Positions 8,040-13,402 of a stretch of 13,402 nt of DNA are shown here, piece by piece. Position 1 is the first letter of the stretch. Each line of letters opens with the position of its first letter. The notes under the pieces are model-generated. The model was not told the origin of the DNA. It saw only the letters and a list, made by a program, of their open reading frames with translations, and searched no databases. The stretch is from assembly GCA_002438345.1 (NCBI GenBank), contig DJUJ01000184.1, forward strand, positions 32,055 to 45,456. The letters are read 5' to 3'. Position numbers and translations under genes: made by a program. Source of the stretch: Paenibacillus sp. UBA6285. GTDB lineage: Bacteria > Bacillota > Bacilli > Paenibacillales > Paenibacillaceae.

Positions 8040-8543
8040 TTAATTCTTTGTCTTATTTTGTAGCTCTTTCCAGACCGTTTTGTTACTGTATTGCCGTTCC
8101 GTGCTGACATCCTTGCCGAACCATTCCGGCGCCTTGAAGCTTTCCGCTTCCTCCAGAGATTCAAATTCAACCTCCAGAACGGACAATTTAAGCTGAGAAT
8201 ATACGTCGATCTCAACCGTGGTGTCATTCCATACCGCTGTAATCCGTTCTTTGACCAAAGCTACTGCTTTTACTGCCTCAATCATCTGATTATATAAACC
8301 TTCTGAGATAAAATATTCGATTTCTTCACGTTTGATCCCTTTGCCATCCTTAAACGTATGTGTGTACGTTACCTCGCCTGAGTCCAGATCCGTAATTTTA
8401 CGTACGCGCAGTTCTTGACCCCCGTCTATCGCCAGATACGTCTGGTCGATATTATGCCGGGTAACAATCTTCAATTCTCCTGCTTGAATTAGCTGTTCCG
8501 GAAATTCCGGCAGTAGAAACTTGCGTTCAATCTCCAAAGCCAT
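8040..8543 (-). CDS. CYTH-domain protein (triphosphate tunnel metalloenzyme family)
   Basis: A 167-residue CYTH protein. The signature ExExK-type start is MALEIERKFLL (Glu4, Glu6, Lys8). Further acidic and basic residues of the tunnel are visible in LRVRKI, TFKDGKGIKREEIEY, VKERI, VEIDVYS and LEVEFES. These enzymes bind inorganic or organic triphosphates with divalent metals inside an eight-stranded barrel, as in adenylate cyclase class IV, thiamine triphosphatase and bacterial tripolyphosphatases. A phosphohydrolase is the likeliest role; the substrate is not evident. The length suits a single-domain member. GAGGAG lies about 7 bases before the ATG. It is a single gene, transcribed in the same direction as thrC. 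Confidence 0.9.
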   Translation of the reverse strand: MALEIERKFLLPEFPEQLIQAGELKIVTRHNIDQTYLAIDGGQELRVRKITDLDSGEVTYTHTFKDGKGIKREEIEYFISEGLYNQMIEAVKAVALVKERITAVWNDTTVEIDVYSQLKLSVLEVEFESLEEAESFKAPEWFGKDVSTERQYSNKTVWKELQNKTKN

Positions 8544-8575
8544 GATGTTTCGCTCCTCTTCGTGCCATTTATTTT

Positions 8576-8605
8576 ATATTAATAATCATCATAGGGGTGA
8601 GACAA
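8576..8605 (-). promoter_or_regulatory. Possible promoter of the CYTH gene
   Basis: On the minus strand TTGTCT (8605-8600) and TAATAT (8581-8576) are separated by 18 bases, a fair match to a vegetative promoter, ending about 32 bases before the start codon. Confidence 0.4.
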
Positions 8606-8713
8606 ACCCAAGTCAATGTGATTACGGGGAAATAGGTCTGCTCTTGCTGAAAAATGAAAATGTTGCGCTCAGCGCGTAACTGGCAGGTGGACCTCTGTCA
8701 AGAAAGTGGACAG

Positions 8714-8836
8714 TCACGAAACAGATTTTCTAGTAAATTGCTCAGCAAAACGAACAGGAGAAAGATACCCCAGCGCGCCATGCATTCGCTTGCGGTTATA
8801 GTAGAACTCAATGTATTGAAAAAGCGACTGGTAGGG
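8714..8836 (-). pseudogene. IS3 OrfB C-terminal fragment
   Basis: The minus-strand translation [20 protein letters not shown], continuing to a stop at 8716-8714, is the classic C-terminal end of IS3-family OrfB integrases (the YNxxRxHxALGY block). It is cut off at 8836 where the flipped segment starts. Confidence 0.85.
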
Positions 8837-8841
8837 ACCAT

Positions 8842-8963
8842 ATGGAATCCAGCATGAGCCGCAGAGATAACTGTTATGATAACGCCTGTATCGAGTCTTG
8901 GTACAGCATTTTGAAGAAGGAACTCATCTATTGTAATCCGCGGTTCAAAACCAAAGAGCAACA
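8842..8963 (+). pseudogene. IS3 OrfB catalytic-core fragment, inverted
   Basis: The plus-strand translation [19 protein letters not shown] is the conserved block leading to the third catalytic acidic residue (the Glu of the DDE triad). [18 protein letters not shown] follows. In an intact gene this block comes directly before QYIEFYYN, which here lies on the opposite strand; the similarity stops near 8963. Confidence 0.85.
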
Positions 8964-9114
8964 GGTGATTTCGGACTCCCATACCGCTTTTTATGGTCAA
9001 CAAAATGATACAGGATTCGCTCCATGACACCTGTAGGATATCGCACATCTTCTCCAAGTGAAACTCGGAGCGATGGTCCTCCATAAACTGGAATCTTAGT
9101 TCCTTGGTTTGCTG
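8962..9114 (-). pseudogene. IS3 OrfB N-terminal fragment
   Basis: The minus-strand translation FMEDHRSEFHLEKMCDILQV is a typical OrfB start, overlapping the OrfA end in another frame as in functional IS3 elements. About 25 codons then appear to be missing, and RILYHFVDHKKRYGSP continues in a shifted frame. The match ends where the flipped block begins. Confidence 0.75.
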
Positions 9115-9434
9115 AAGATGTGCACTGCTTTTTTTACAATCGCTAATTCTTCTTCTGCATCGGCAAGTTTATATTCTTTCTTCTGAAGCATAACCTCAAC
9201 AATAGAAACAGCGGCAGTCATCGACCGGGAAAACAAAGCCCTAGACTGTCGCTGTTTAATTGAACTATAGTTCTCCGTTAGCCATTCATGCAGCGCAAGC
9301 CCTGCACCACAGATAATGAAAATGGTCATCTCTGTTAATACTGCTACTATGGCTGGGAGAGGAAGGTCGATTGAATAAATTTGTTGTCTATTTTTATTAA
9401 GTGTCTTCGTCACTTTTGTACTCCAAAATATCAC
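9096..9434 (-). pseudogene. Chimeric ORF: membrane-like start, hairpin repeat, IS3 OrfA tail
   Basis: A 112-codon open frame that seems to be built from three sources. Codons 1-52 include one hydrophobic stretch (IVAVLTEMTIFIICGAGLAL), possibly the start of a small membrane protein. It overlaps the HTH gene end, and TTGGAG before a GTG at about 9413 could start it. Codons 53-75 read through an intergenic hairpin repeat (9206-9282). The last 31 residues, with ADAEEELAIVKKAVHIFSKP, match the leucine-zipper end of an IS3 OrfA. Probably not a functional protein; it could still be translated by coupling to the HTH gene. Confidence 0.55.
9206..9282 (+). repeat. Hairpin repeat, copy 1
   Basis: AAACAGCGGCAG (9206-9217) pairs with CTGTCGCTGTTT (9246-9257) with one G-T pair. 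It is followed by a right flank ending TTCTCCGTTAGC. The whole 77 bases align with the copy at 12548-12624, including the loop (CTAGACTG before the second arm), with one-base gaps and scattered changes. Its left flank has been replaced by IS3 OrfA sequence. Confidence 0.75.
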
Positions 9435-9612
9435 CCGGCTGACAATCCAAAGTCTTACATATTGCTTCTAATGTTGAAAAACGAACCGCTTTTGCTTTCC
9501 CATTTTTCAGAATGGAAAGATTCGCCATAGTAATTCCAACCCTCTCCGAAAGCTCCGTTACGCTCATTTTTCGTTTTGCTAACATCACATCAATATTAAT
9601 AATAATTGCCAT
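9397..9612 (-). CDS. Small XRE-family HTH regulator (YozG type)
   Basis: A 71-residue protein that is essentially one helix-turn-helix domain: residues 16-60 carry SVTELSERVGITMANLSILK followed by RFSTLEAICKTLDCQPGDIL, the pattern of the small Cro/CI-like regulators paired with DUF2975 genes in Firmicutes. The frame can start at a GTG at 9621, but the ATG at 9612 is preferred: GAGGTGGAG precedes it by a few bases and the family begins with MAIIIN. The gene starts 10 bases after the DUF2975 stop (the binding site overlaps that stop), so the two are translationally linked. It probably represses or tunes its own operon. Confidence 0.88.
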   Translation of the reverse strand: MAIIINIDVMLAKRKMSVTELSERVGITMANLSILKNGKAKAVRFSTLEAICKTLDCQPGDILEYKSDEDT

Positions 9613-9622
9613 ATGCTCCACC

Positions 9623-10105
9623 TCAGACCGTTAAATCATTTTCTGATTTTATATTAATAGCTTCTTGTAAAAGTCTTTGGAGAACAGCAGCAAAAACGGC
9701 GATCACCATAGAGGCGAAAATAATGACCAATCCGATTGGTATGAAACTTGGAGGGTCAACTCTCTTCCCCATGAGATAGTAGAGTGGCATACCTAGCAGG
9801 TACAAGGTACTGATTGTGATGGCACAGTATTTTATATTCTTTAAAGCCTTTACCGATAATTCCGAGAACGCTTGGTTCTTATCAATATAGCTTAAAAGTT
9901 TAAAAGCCTGATACAGAGCAGAGTAAAAAGGTATCGCTGCCGCGTACATATCGATTAAAACGAGAGATTTCATATAAGCCATTTCTGGATACAATTTTCC
10001 AGCAAAATCCCCAATCTTAGGCACTAAAAATATGCACAAAGCGAGAATTGGGATTCCAATAAGAATAACAGCCATCTTCAAAAAGAGTGTTGTTGCTCGT
10101 TTCAT
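9623..10105 (-). CDS. DUF2975-family membrane protein
   Basis: A 160-residue integral membrane protein with four hydrophobic segments at about residues 7-29, 45-67, 89-110 and 119-141. Its length, four-helix layout and HTH partner fit the DUF2975 family, whose function is unknown; a sensing or signalling role with the adjacent regulator is often proposed by context. The frame begins at a GTG at 10114, but the ATG at 10105 is preferred because GTGAGGTG lies directly upstream of it and the extra codons overlap that site. First gene of the operon with the HTH regulator. Confidence 0.85.
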   Translation of the reverse strand: MKRATTLFLKMAVILIGIPILALCIFLVPKIGDFAGKLYPEMAYMKSLVLIDMYAAAIPFYSALYQAFKLLSYIDKNQAFSELSVKALKNIKYCAITISTLYLLGMPLYYLMGKRVDPPSFIPIGLVIIFASMVIAVFAAVLQRLLQEAINIKSENDLTV

Positions 10106-10154
10106 AAAGTGCACCTCACTTATTTAATGTCAGTTTTGACTTTACTACATAATA

Positions 10155-10169
10155 TATTGTTTCACAATA
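10155..10169. promoter_or_regulatory. Possible operator of the DUF2975/HTH operon
   Basis: TATTGT-TTC-ACAATA is a perfect inverted repeat with six-base arms and a three-base centre, lying 50-65 bases upstream of the DUF2975 start in the leader. It is a fit site for the small HTH dimer encoded in the operon; this is inference from position and symmetry. Confidence 0.4.
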
Positions 10170-10221
10170 AACTTATATCGTTTTTAATTATATTATTATA
10201 TACTTTTAATTTTTACAAAAA

Positions 10222-10253
10222 TAAAAAAGCATTTCTCATTACAAAGAAATGCT
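10222..10253 (-). terminator. Rho-independent terminator on the minus strand
   Basis: AGCATTTCT (10228-10236) pairs perfectly with AGAAATGCT (10245-10253). Read on the minus strand the stem is followed by TTTTTTATTTTTG. It ends transcripts arriving from the right before the DUF2975 promoter. Confidence 0.75.
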
Positions 10254-10283
10254 CTTACTTTAAAATGTTAAATTTACAACTTG

Positions 10284-10372
10284 TTCAATAAAACTGCCCG
10301 TTAGCACAACGAACATCAAAGAGGAGCTGTATTTGCAGCAGCTCCACACTATCGTTCTGCGTTAGCTCAAAA
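10284..10372 (+). repeat. Hairpin repeat, copy 2
   Basis: Left flank TTCAATAAAACTGCCCGTTA with CGTTAGC at 10299-10305. Hairpin GGAGCTG (10323-10329)/CAGCTCC (10339-10345). Right flank ATCGTTCTGCGTTAGCTCAA with CGTTAGC at 10360-10366. The flanks match the copies at 9206-9282 and 12491-12624, while the hairpin stem differs in sequence. Confidence 0.65.
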
Positions 10373-10401
10373 ATAACCACAGAATTACAACATGACATGA
10401 A

Positions 10402-10727
10402 CTAACGTTTAGAAATAATAGATGAAACAGTAAGAGCGAATAAAACCAGCAAGTTAAATTGAGAAGGAGCAACCTGTTTTTTAGACAAGTCATTCTTTAA
10501 ATCATTAATTAATTTATCTTTTTGTTTGTTAAATTAGTTCTCCACTCATTCGTCGGTGTAAGATAACTAATCATTCTTTCATCGATTAAATCCACAAGTT
10601 GATGCTCATATGTTTTTCTATAAGGTTTAGGAAGTTCTTCTTTTAACCAACTTTCCTTTGTTCCTTTCCAGATTTCAAAAAGAGTAACCTCATTTGAATT
10701 ATCCGTTAGTCTGACTCCAACGACCAC
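10402..10727 (-). pseudogene. Unrecognised gene split by a frameshift, with a membrane-like C-terminal tail
   Basis: One frame (10727-10509) encodes about 72 residues (for example TLFEIWKGTKESWLKEELPK) ending soon after TNEWRTNLTNK. At AAAAAG (10523-10518) the frame one base back continues with KDKLINDLKNDLSKKQV and a hydrophobic tail FNLLVLFALTVSSIISKR to a stop at 10404-10402. The joined product would be about 108 residues with a C-terminal membrane anchor. No ribosome binding site precedes the GTG at 10727, and a stop lies three codons upstream, so the 5' end also seems lost. I do not recognise the family. A programmed slip is possible but a decayed gene is likelier. Confidence 0.55.
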
Positions 10728-11008
10728 GGTGCATCACAGATTATCGCTCCCTTTTGGGAAGCACTCATGGGAGATTAATCTTTTTTCGGTTGTTGCACCA
10801 GCCTTGCCTTTTTGTTTGTTGTCTATATGATTTTTTTGTGCTTAAAAGATCTAACAATCTCTATATGATTACTCAAGAGGCTCAACCTTTTTTTTAAAAA
10901 GTGTTATTCTGAGTCTATTTTATTATGCTCTTTTTCAGGTTTAGAGCTAATTTAATTTTCATGGGAGTTCAATAAACTGAGCAGCGCGCGCATCCGCCGA
11001 GTATAGAA
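10728..11008. other. AT-rich gene-free stretch
   Basis: No convincing coding frame on either strand. It contains two copies of CTATATGATT about 30 bases apart and, near 10968, TTCAATAAACTG, which resembles the left edge of the hairpin repeat copy at 10284. Confidence 0.35.
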
Positions 11009-11030
11009 AGACCGCTATGAAGGCGGTCTC
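11009..11030. terminator. Hairpin, weak terminator or doubtful fourth repeat copy
   Basis: AGACCGC (11009-11015) pairs perfectly with GCGGTCT (11023-11029). On the minus strand it follows 11 bases after the stop of the fragment at 11041 and is trailed by TTTCTAT, so it may have terminated that gene. TTCAATAAACTG 35-40 bases to its left resembles the repeat family's left flank. Confidence 0.5.
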
Positions 11031-11040
11031 AAAAAACTTA

Positions 11041-11146
11041 TCATTTCTGCCCAACAACAAGTCCTAAAGATAACCAACGACCGTTATCTTCTAGTATAAA
11101 ATCTTTTTCACCATCATAATACATGGCGCCGAGATATTTTTTGACG
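11041..11146 (-). pseudogene. C-terminal fragment of an unrecognised protein
   Basis: The minus-strand frame reads KKYLGAMYYDGEKDFILEDN, then GRWLSLGLVVGQK and a stop, followed at once by a hairpin terminator. Clean coding sense and a proper end suggest a once-real gene cut off at about 11146, where GC-richer sequence with coding sense on the other strand begins. The family is not recognised. Confidence 0.5.
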
Positions 11147-11542
11147 CTGCAACAGAATGGGCTGCTTCAACTACTTTGGCAGACGATCGATCGTCTGCTG
11201 CATGAGAATCAAGAGCTTCAACAGTCCATTCTCGCGTTCGAGAGCGCTGCAAGGTCGATTATGCTCCTTCGCTTGCTCAAATGATATTTCCCGGAGCATC
11301 ATCAGCAGATCAACGGTCTCGCCAAATTCGGTTTCCGTTACACGGAGAACATGTCGTACTGCACCATGCTGGTCGGCTTGCACGGGATCCAAGAAATGAC
11401 CGACATCGCGAAAATCCGCAAAATCGAGATGATTACGGTGCTCGTCGTCGAGAAGATATTGCAGCATGAACACCTAGAGCATGAACTCTTCGAAATCACC
11501 AACGCCGATAAATGCTCATCATATCTTCGGACCAATCTTTGA
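11141..11542 (+). pseudogene. GC-richer broken coding segment, family unknown
   Basis: A single plus-strand frame runs from 11141 to a stop at 11540-11542, broken by one TGA at about 11282. The first part (LLQLLWQTIDRLLHENQELQ...) is leucine-rich and could be a coiled coil; the second (FGFRYTENMSYCTMLVGLHG, DIAKIRKIEMITVLVVEKIL...) looks globular. Many codons end in C or G, unlike the AT-rich flanks, supporting coding origin and a different source. The opposite strand is also open (11473-11171) but reads less like a protein. No start with a binding site is seen. It contains a 20-base perfect palindrome at 11179-11198. Confidence 0.35.
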
Positions 11543-11554
11543 TCAATACTTGCA

Positions 11555-12316
11555 TTATTCTCGTTTCTTCCCAACTGCACTCATAAAGATGATGAATTCT
11601 TCATCACCGTCTAATTCTAAAATATCATCAATCAACTTTTGATCATAGATTCCAATTGCACAAGCACCTGCACCGATCGATTCACTAGTCAAATAAAGGT
11701 TTTGGCTTACATGTCCAACATCGATGAGGATTTTTTTGTGAGCTGAAATATCATACTTCCATTCAGAGCGATAGGGTGTTGTACTCCATGCAAACATTAC
11801 CGAAGCTTTTTTAACAAAATTAGGGACAAAAGGCTGATCCAAAGTAATCGCATCAATTTTTTGATCAATTTTATCTAATTCAAACATAAACACGAGCTTG
11901 TGTTCCACAGGAAGGTATCTGTAAATTCCTTGTTGCAAGCCTTCTACTCGCATAATAAATAAATATGTCTCAAATGTATGTGTTGCCCCACTGCAGGGTA
12001 CAGTTCGCAGTGTACACCCATTCTTCGTCATACTCGTTATCCCTTGGGTAGCCCATAATAAATATGATAACTCATCAAGACTTAATGATTCATCAGAATA
12101 AAACCTTGTACTTCTTCTATCATTTATACATTCATATATGTTTTCTTTACTCACTACGTCTCTGCTGATCTTTGGCAAATCAATAATTAGTGATGTCGAA
12201 TTAAAGGACTTAACAATTGGTGGTTGTGGGAGTCCCTTTAGCTTATCTGTTTTAATATGTTTAAATTCAAGAAAATTCGATTTCAAAAAGTTTCTTTGTT
12301 GTTCATATTTAGCCAT
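11555..12316 (-). CDS. SagB-type FMN-dependent oxidoreductase (nitroreductase superfamily)
   Basis: A 253-residue protein of the SagB/ThcOx branch of the nitroreductase fold. CINDRRSTRFYSDESLSLDE (RRSTR at residues 67-71, FMN phosphate contacts) and LSYLLWATQG form the hallmark N-terminal block. GIYRYLPVEHKL is the conserved mid-strand. GHVSQNLYLTSESIGAGACA and the final FIIFMSAVG form the C-terminal flavin site. Family members dehydrogenate azolines to azoles in modified peptides, but many stand alone with unknown substrates. No cyclodehydratase, precursor peptide or transporter lies nearby, so a peptide-modifying role is not supported. AAGGAGAG precedes the ATG. An FNR/CRP-type box upstream points to control by oxygen or a related signal. 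Confidence 0.88.
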   Translation of the reverse strand: MAKYEQQRNFLKSNFLEFKHIKTDKLKGLPQPPIVKSFNSTSLIIDLPKISRDVVSKENIYECINDRRSTRFYSDESLSLDELSYLLWATQGITSMTKNGCTLRTVPCSGATHTFETYLFIMRVEGLQQGIYRYLPVEHKLVFMFELDKIDQKIDAITLDQPFVPNFVKKASVMFAWSTTPYRSEWKYDISAHKKILIDVGHVSQNLYLTSESIGAGACAIGIYDQKLIDDILELDGDEEFIIFMSAVGKKRE

Positions 12317-12352
12317 AATAGACTCTCCTTAGATGACTTAATCGTTTCTTAA

Positions 12353-12405
12353 TAGTTCTAACATAGCATGTATTAAAAATAGTATTGTGATCTGATTCAC
12401 AATAC
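12353..12405 (-). promoter_or_regulatory. CRP/FNR-type operator and promoter of the sagB-like gene
   Basis: GTATTGTGA (12382-12390) and TCACAATAC (12397-12405) are perfect inverted arms with six bases between, containing the TGTGA-N6-TCACA core of CRP/FNR regulators. On the minus strand TATGTT at 12365-12360 is a possible -10, putting a start near 12353 and the operator centre near -41, the classic activating (class II) position. The resulting leader of about 37 bases leads straight to the gene's AAGGAGAG and ATG. Confidence 0.65.
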
Positions 12406-12490
12406 AGCTTTTTACTTCAAAATTACTGAATACATTCTGGCAGATACCAAAAAAAGTAAAACCGATAAATATCAACCTTTTCGTCTCTTT

Positions 12491-12624
12491 TATTGACGTT
12501 AGCATTTGTTGAAATAAAATAAAGTATTAGACTAGCCTAACTAAAAAAAACAGCGGCAGCCGTGGACAAGAAAATAAAGTCCTAGACTGCCGCTGTTTTA
12601 TTAAGCTAACGTTTTCCGTTAGCT
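12491..12624 (+). repeat. Hairpin repeat, copy 3
   Basis: AAACAGCGGCAG (12548-12559) pairs perfectly with CTGCCGCTGTTT (12587-12598). A second hairpin GCTAACG/CGTTAGC (12605-12611 and 12617-12623) follows at once. A left CGTTAGC lies at about 12497-12503. The 77 bases from 12548 align with copy 1 at 9206-9282, and the flanks with copy 2. The first hairpin could also act as a terminator for the minus-strand genes to its right. Confidence 0.75.
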
Positions 12625-12627
12625 CAA

Positions 12628-12771
12628 CTAATCTGGTACCCATGAAGAAATGCCATCGGGTGTAGCCAACCACCATAAGCCCTGCATGATGGGTGCAGCC
12701 TGGGCTATCTCCTGATCACCAATATTCACACTTATCATGGTGTCCATTAACCAAAAGCGATTTCCCACTAG
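12628..12771 (-). pseudogene. In-frame coding tail after the stop of the neighbouring gene
   Basis: The 47 codons after the stop at 12774-12772 stay open in the same frame, read sensibly (LVGNRFWLMDTMISVNIGDQ ... LWWLATPDGISSWVPD) and end at a TAG that coincides with the edge of the hairpin repeat. Either the upstream gene was once longer and gained an early stop, or this is the remnant of a different small gene. GTG at 12768 and ATG at 12735 are possible starts but neither has a ribosome binding site. Family not recognised. Confidence 0.4.
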
Positions 12772-13401
12772 TCATTCGAGTTGTGACAATTGGACAATGA
12801 TATACCGAAAGTTTTCAATATACGATTCTTTCTTTTGCTCCACTCGTCGTAAATGGTCATAGAAGCTATGAGAAAATTTAAATACGTGACCGTAATCCCA
12901 ATCTTGTTCGCTATAGTTCTTTTCCCAATACTTAATATCGATCGGAAGCACGTTCGCCCGCGCCGCCGGCTGCAAAGGCAGATGATCGACAGGCGAAACC
13001 AATTTGATTGAATCTCCAGGTTTAACGTTACGACTATGGCGCAGAACTTTAATTAGCTTCATTATAGGCTGTAATCCTCTTTCGAAAAAGGAGACATGGC
13101 CAAGGTCAAACAAGATGTTTAACGCATGTGAGAAAGTCAGCATGTGACCAATTAAATCATGATGTGATTCTGCGCGATAAATGACGGGGAACTCGGCCAA
13201 TTGTTCCAGCACAAGCGAAGAAAGCTCATTGGGATTCGATATAGTCGGAAAGTCGTCTGCGTCCGTAATCTCCATCCTTTTCACTTCGGAAGCAGAGAAA
13301 CCAATCCATGACCGTCCCGGAATTGTCCTCTCAAACGAGCGAATGAGATCGGTTATTCCTGCAATATCCTCAGTACTTCCCCAGCCTTTAAGTTCATGGA
13401 T
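12772..13401 (-). CDS. Unrecognised protein, 5' end beyond the window
   Basis: The frame is open from the right edge to a stop at 12774-12772, giving at least 209 residues. The internal start at 13284 (a GTG) is not credible, since the frame continues upstream with coding sense (GFSASEVKRMEITDADDFPT and before). It looks soluble and helical. A His-bearing helix region (SHHDLIGHMLTFSHALNILF) around the middle and a Trp/Tyr-rich stretch near YWEKNYSEQDWDYGHVFKFS could form a metal or ligand site, but this is only suggestive. No family is recognised. The same frame continues past the stop, so the protein may be shortened. Confidence 0.6.
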   Translation of the reverse strand: MHELKGWGSTEDIAGITDLIRSFERTIPGRSWIGFSASEVKRMEITDADDFPTISNPNELSSLVLEQLAEFPVIYRAESHHDLIGHMLTFSHALNILFDLGHVSFFERGLQPIMKLIKVLRHSRNVKPGDSIKLVSPVDHLPLQPAARANVLPIDIKYWEKNYSEQDWDYGHVFKFSHSFYDHLRRVEQKKESYIENFRYIIVQLSQLE

Positions 13402-13402
13402 G

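Larger units (their letters stand above)
8690..9191. mobile_element. Degenerate, internally rearranged IS3-family element
   Basis: Pieces of one IS3-type transposase lie in rearranged orientation. On the minus strand, from high to low coordinates: the OrfA tail (9191-9096), then an OrfB start (about 9114-8962, with a frameshift and an internal deletion), and the OrfB end (8836-8714). Between the last two, the segment with the last catalytic Glu region (8842-8963) reads on the plus strand. The part that would hold the first two catalytic Asp residues is absent. TGTCAAGAAAGTGGACAG at 8696-8713 lies at the expected right end and may be the terminal repeat; no matching left end is seen because the element runs into a hairpin repeat near 9206. 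It cannot encode active transposase. Confidence 0.8.

Noticed and set aside
11171..11473. 100-codon minus-strand ORF in the GC-richer segment
   Set aside because: The plus-strand frame has better coding sense (GC-ending codons, coiled-coil-like leucines), though this remains uncertain.
11555..12316. sagB-like gene as part of an azole-containing peptide cluster
   Set aside because: No cyclodehydratase (SagC/SagD), precursor peptide, protease or transporter gene is present on either side within the window.
12548..12598. Simple Rho-independent terminator
   Set aside because: It could work as one, but the match to 9206-9282 through the loop and the right flank shows it is a repeat element first.
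9206..12624. CRISPR array from the recurrent CGTTAGC motifs
   Set aside because: The copies are not regularly spaced, lie kilobases apart and have no cas genes; they carry hairpins instead of spacers.

Overview
The window reads as a piece of a low-to-mid GC Gram-positive genome of the Bacillales, most likely Paenibacillus. The grounds are strong AGGAGG-type ribosome binding sites, some TTG starts, and the gene families present (GDSL esterase with an N-terminal sandwich domain, CYTH protein, DUF2975 plus YozG-type HTH pair, IS3-family debris). The genus is an inference from family content; no rRNA or marker gene is present.

Left part (1-8,600), largely intact housekeeping or accessory genes, almost all on the minus strand. 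An SGNH/GDSL esterase (35-1210) faces away from a plus-strand AraC-type DNA-binding fragment (to 1811). After a gene-poor stretch and a two-way terminator (2114-2163) comes a long class I methyltransferase with a large uncharacterised N-terminal region. A terminator separates it from an upstream pair, a radical SAM protein and a Gfo/Idh/MocA oxidoreductase, 18 bases apart and so probably co-transcribed. A long-form threonine synthase with its own terminator and a CYTH-domain protein follow.

Middle part (8,640-11,545), a graveyard of broken DNA. It holds an IS3-family transposase remnant whose catalytic segment is flipped relative to its two ends. An ORF looks fused from a small membrane-protein-like start, an intergenic hairpin repeat and the tail of an IS3 OrfA. 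An intact DUF2975 membrane protein/HTH operon survives here, next to a frameshifted gene with a membrane-like tail, a C-terminal gene fragment, and a GC-richer broken coding segment.

Right part (11,555-13,402). A SagB-type FMN oxidoreductase stands alone behind a near-ideal CRP/FNR-type operator placed at about -41 from a plausible start site. An unrecognised protein enters from the right edge; it ends at a stop codon after which the same frame stays open for 47 more codons.

Three clear copies and one doubtful copy of a hairpin-bearing repeat (around 9206-9282, 10284-10372, 12491-12624 and possibly 10968-11030) tie the middle and right parts together and are the best candidate for a poorly described genomic element. 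I found no convincing new defence or biosynthetic system. The strongest leads are the repeat family, the FNR-type box at sagB, and the radical SAM/oxidoreductase/methyltransferase neighbourhood.
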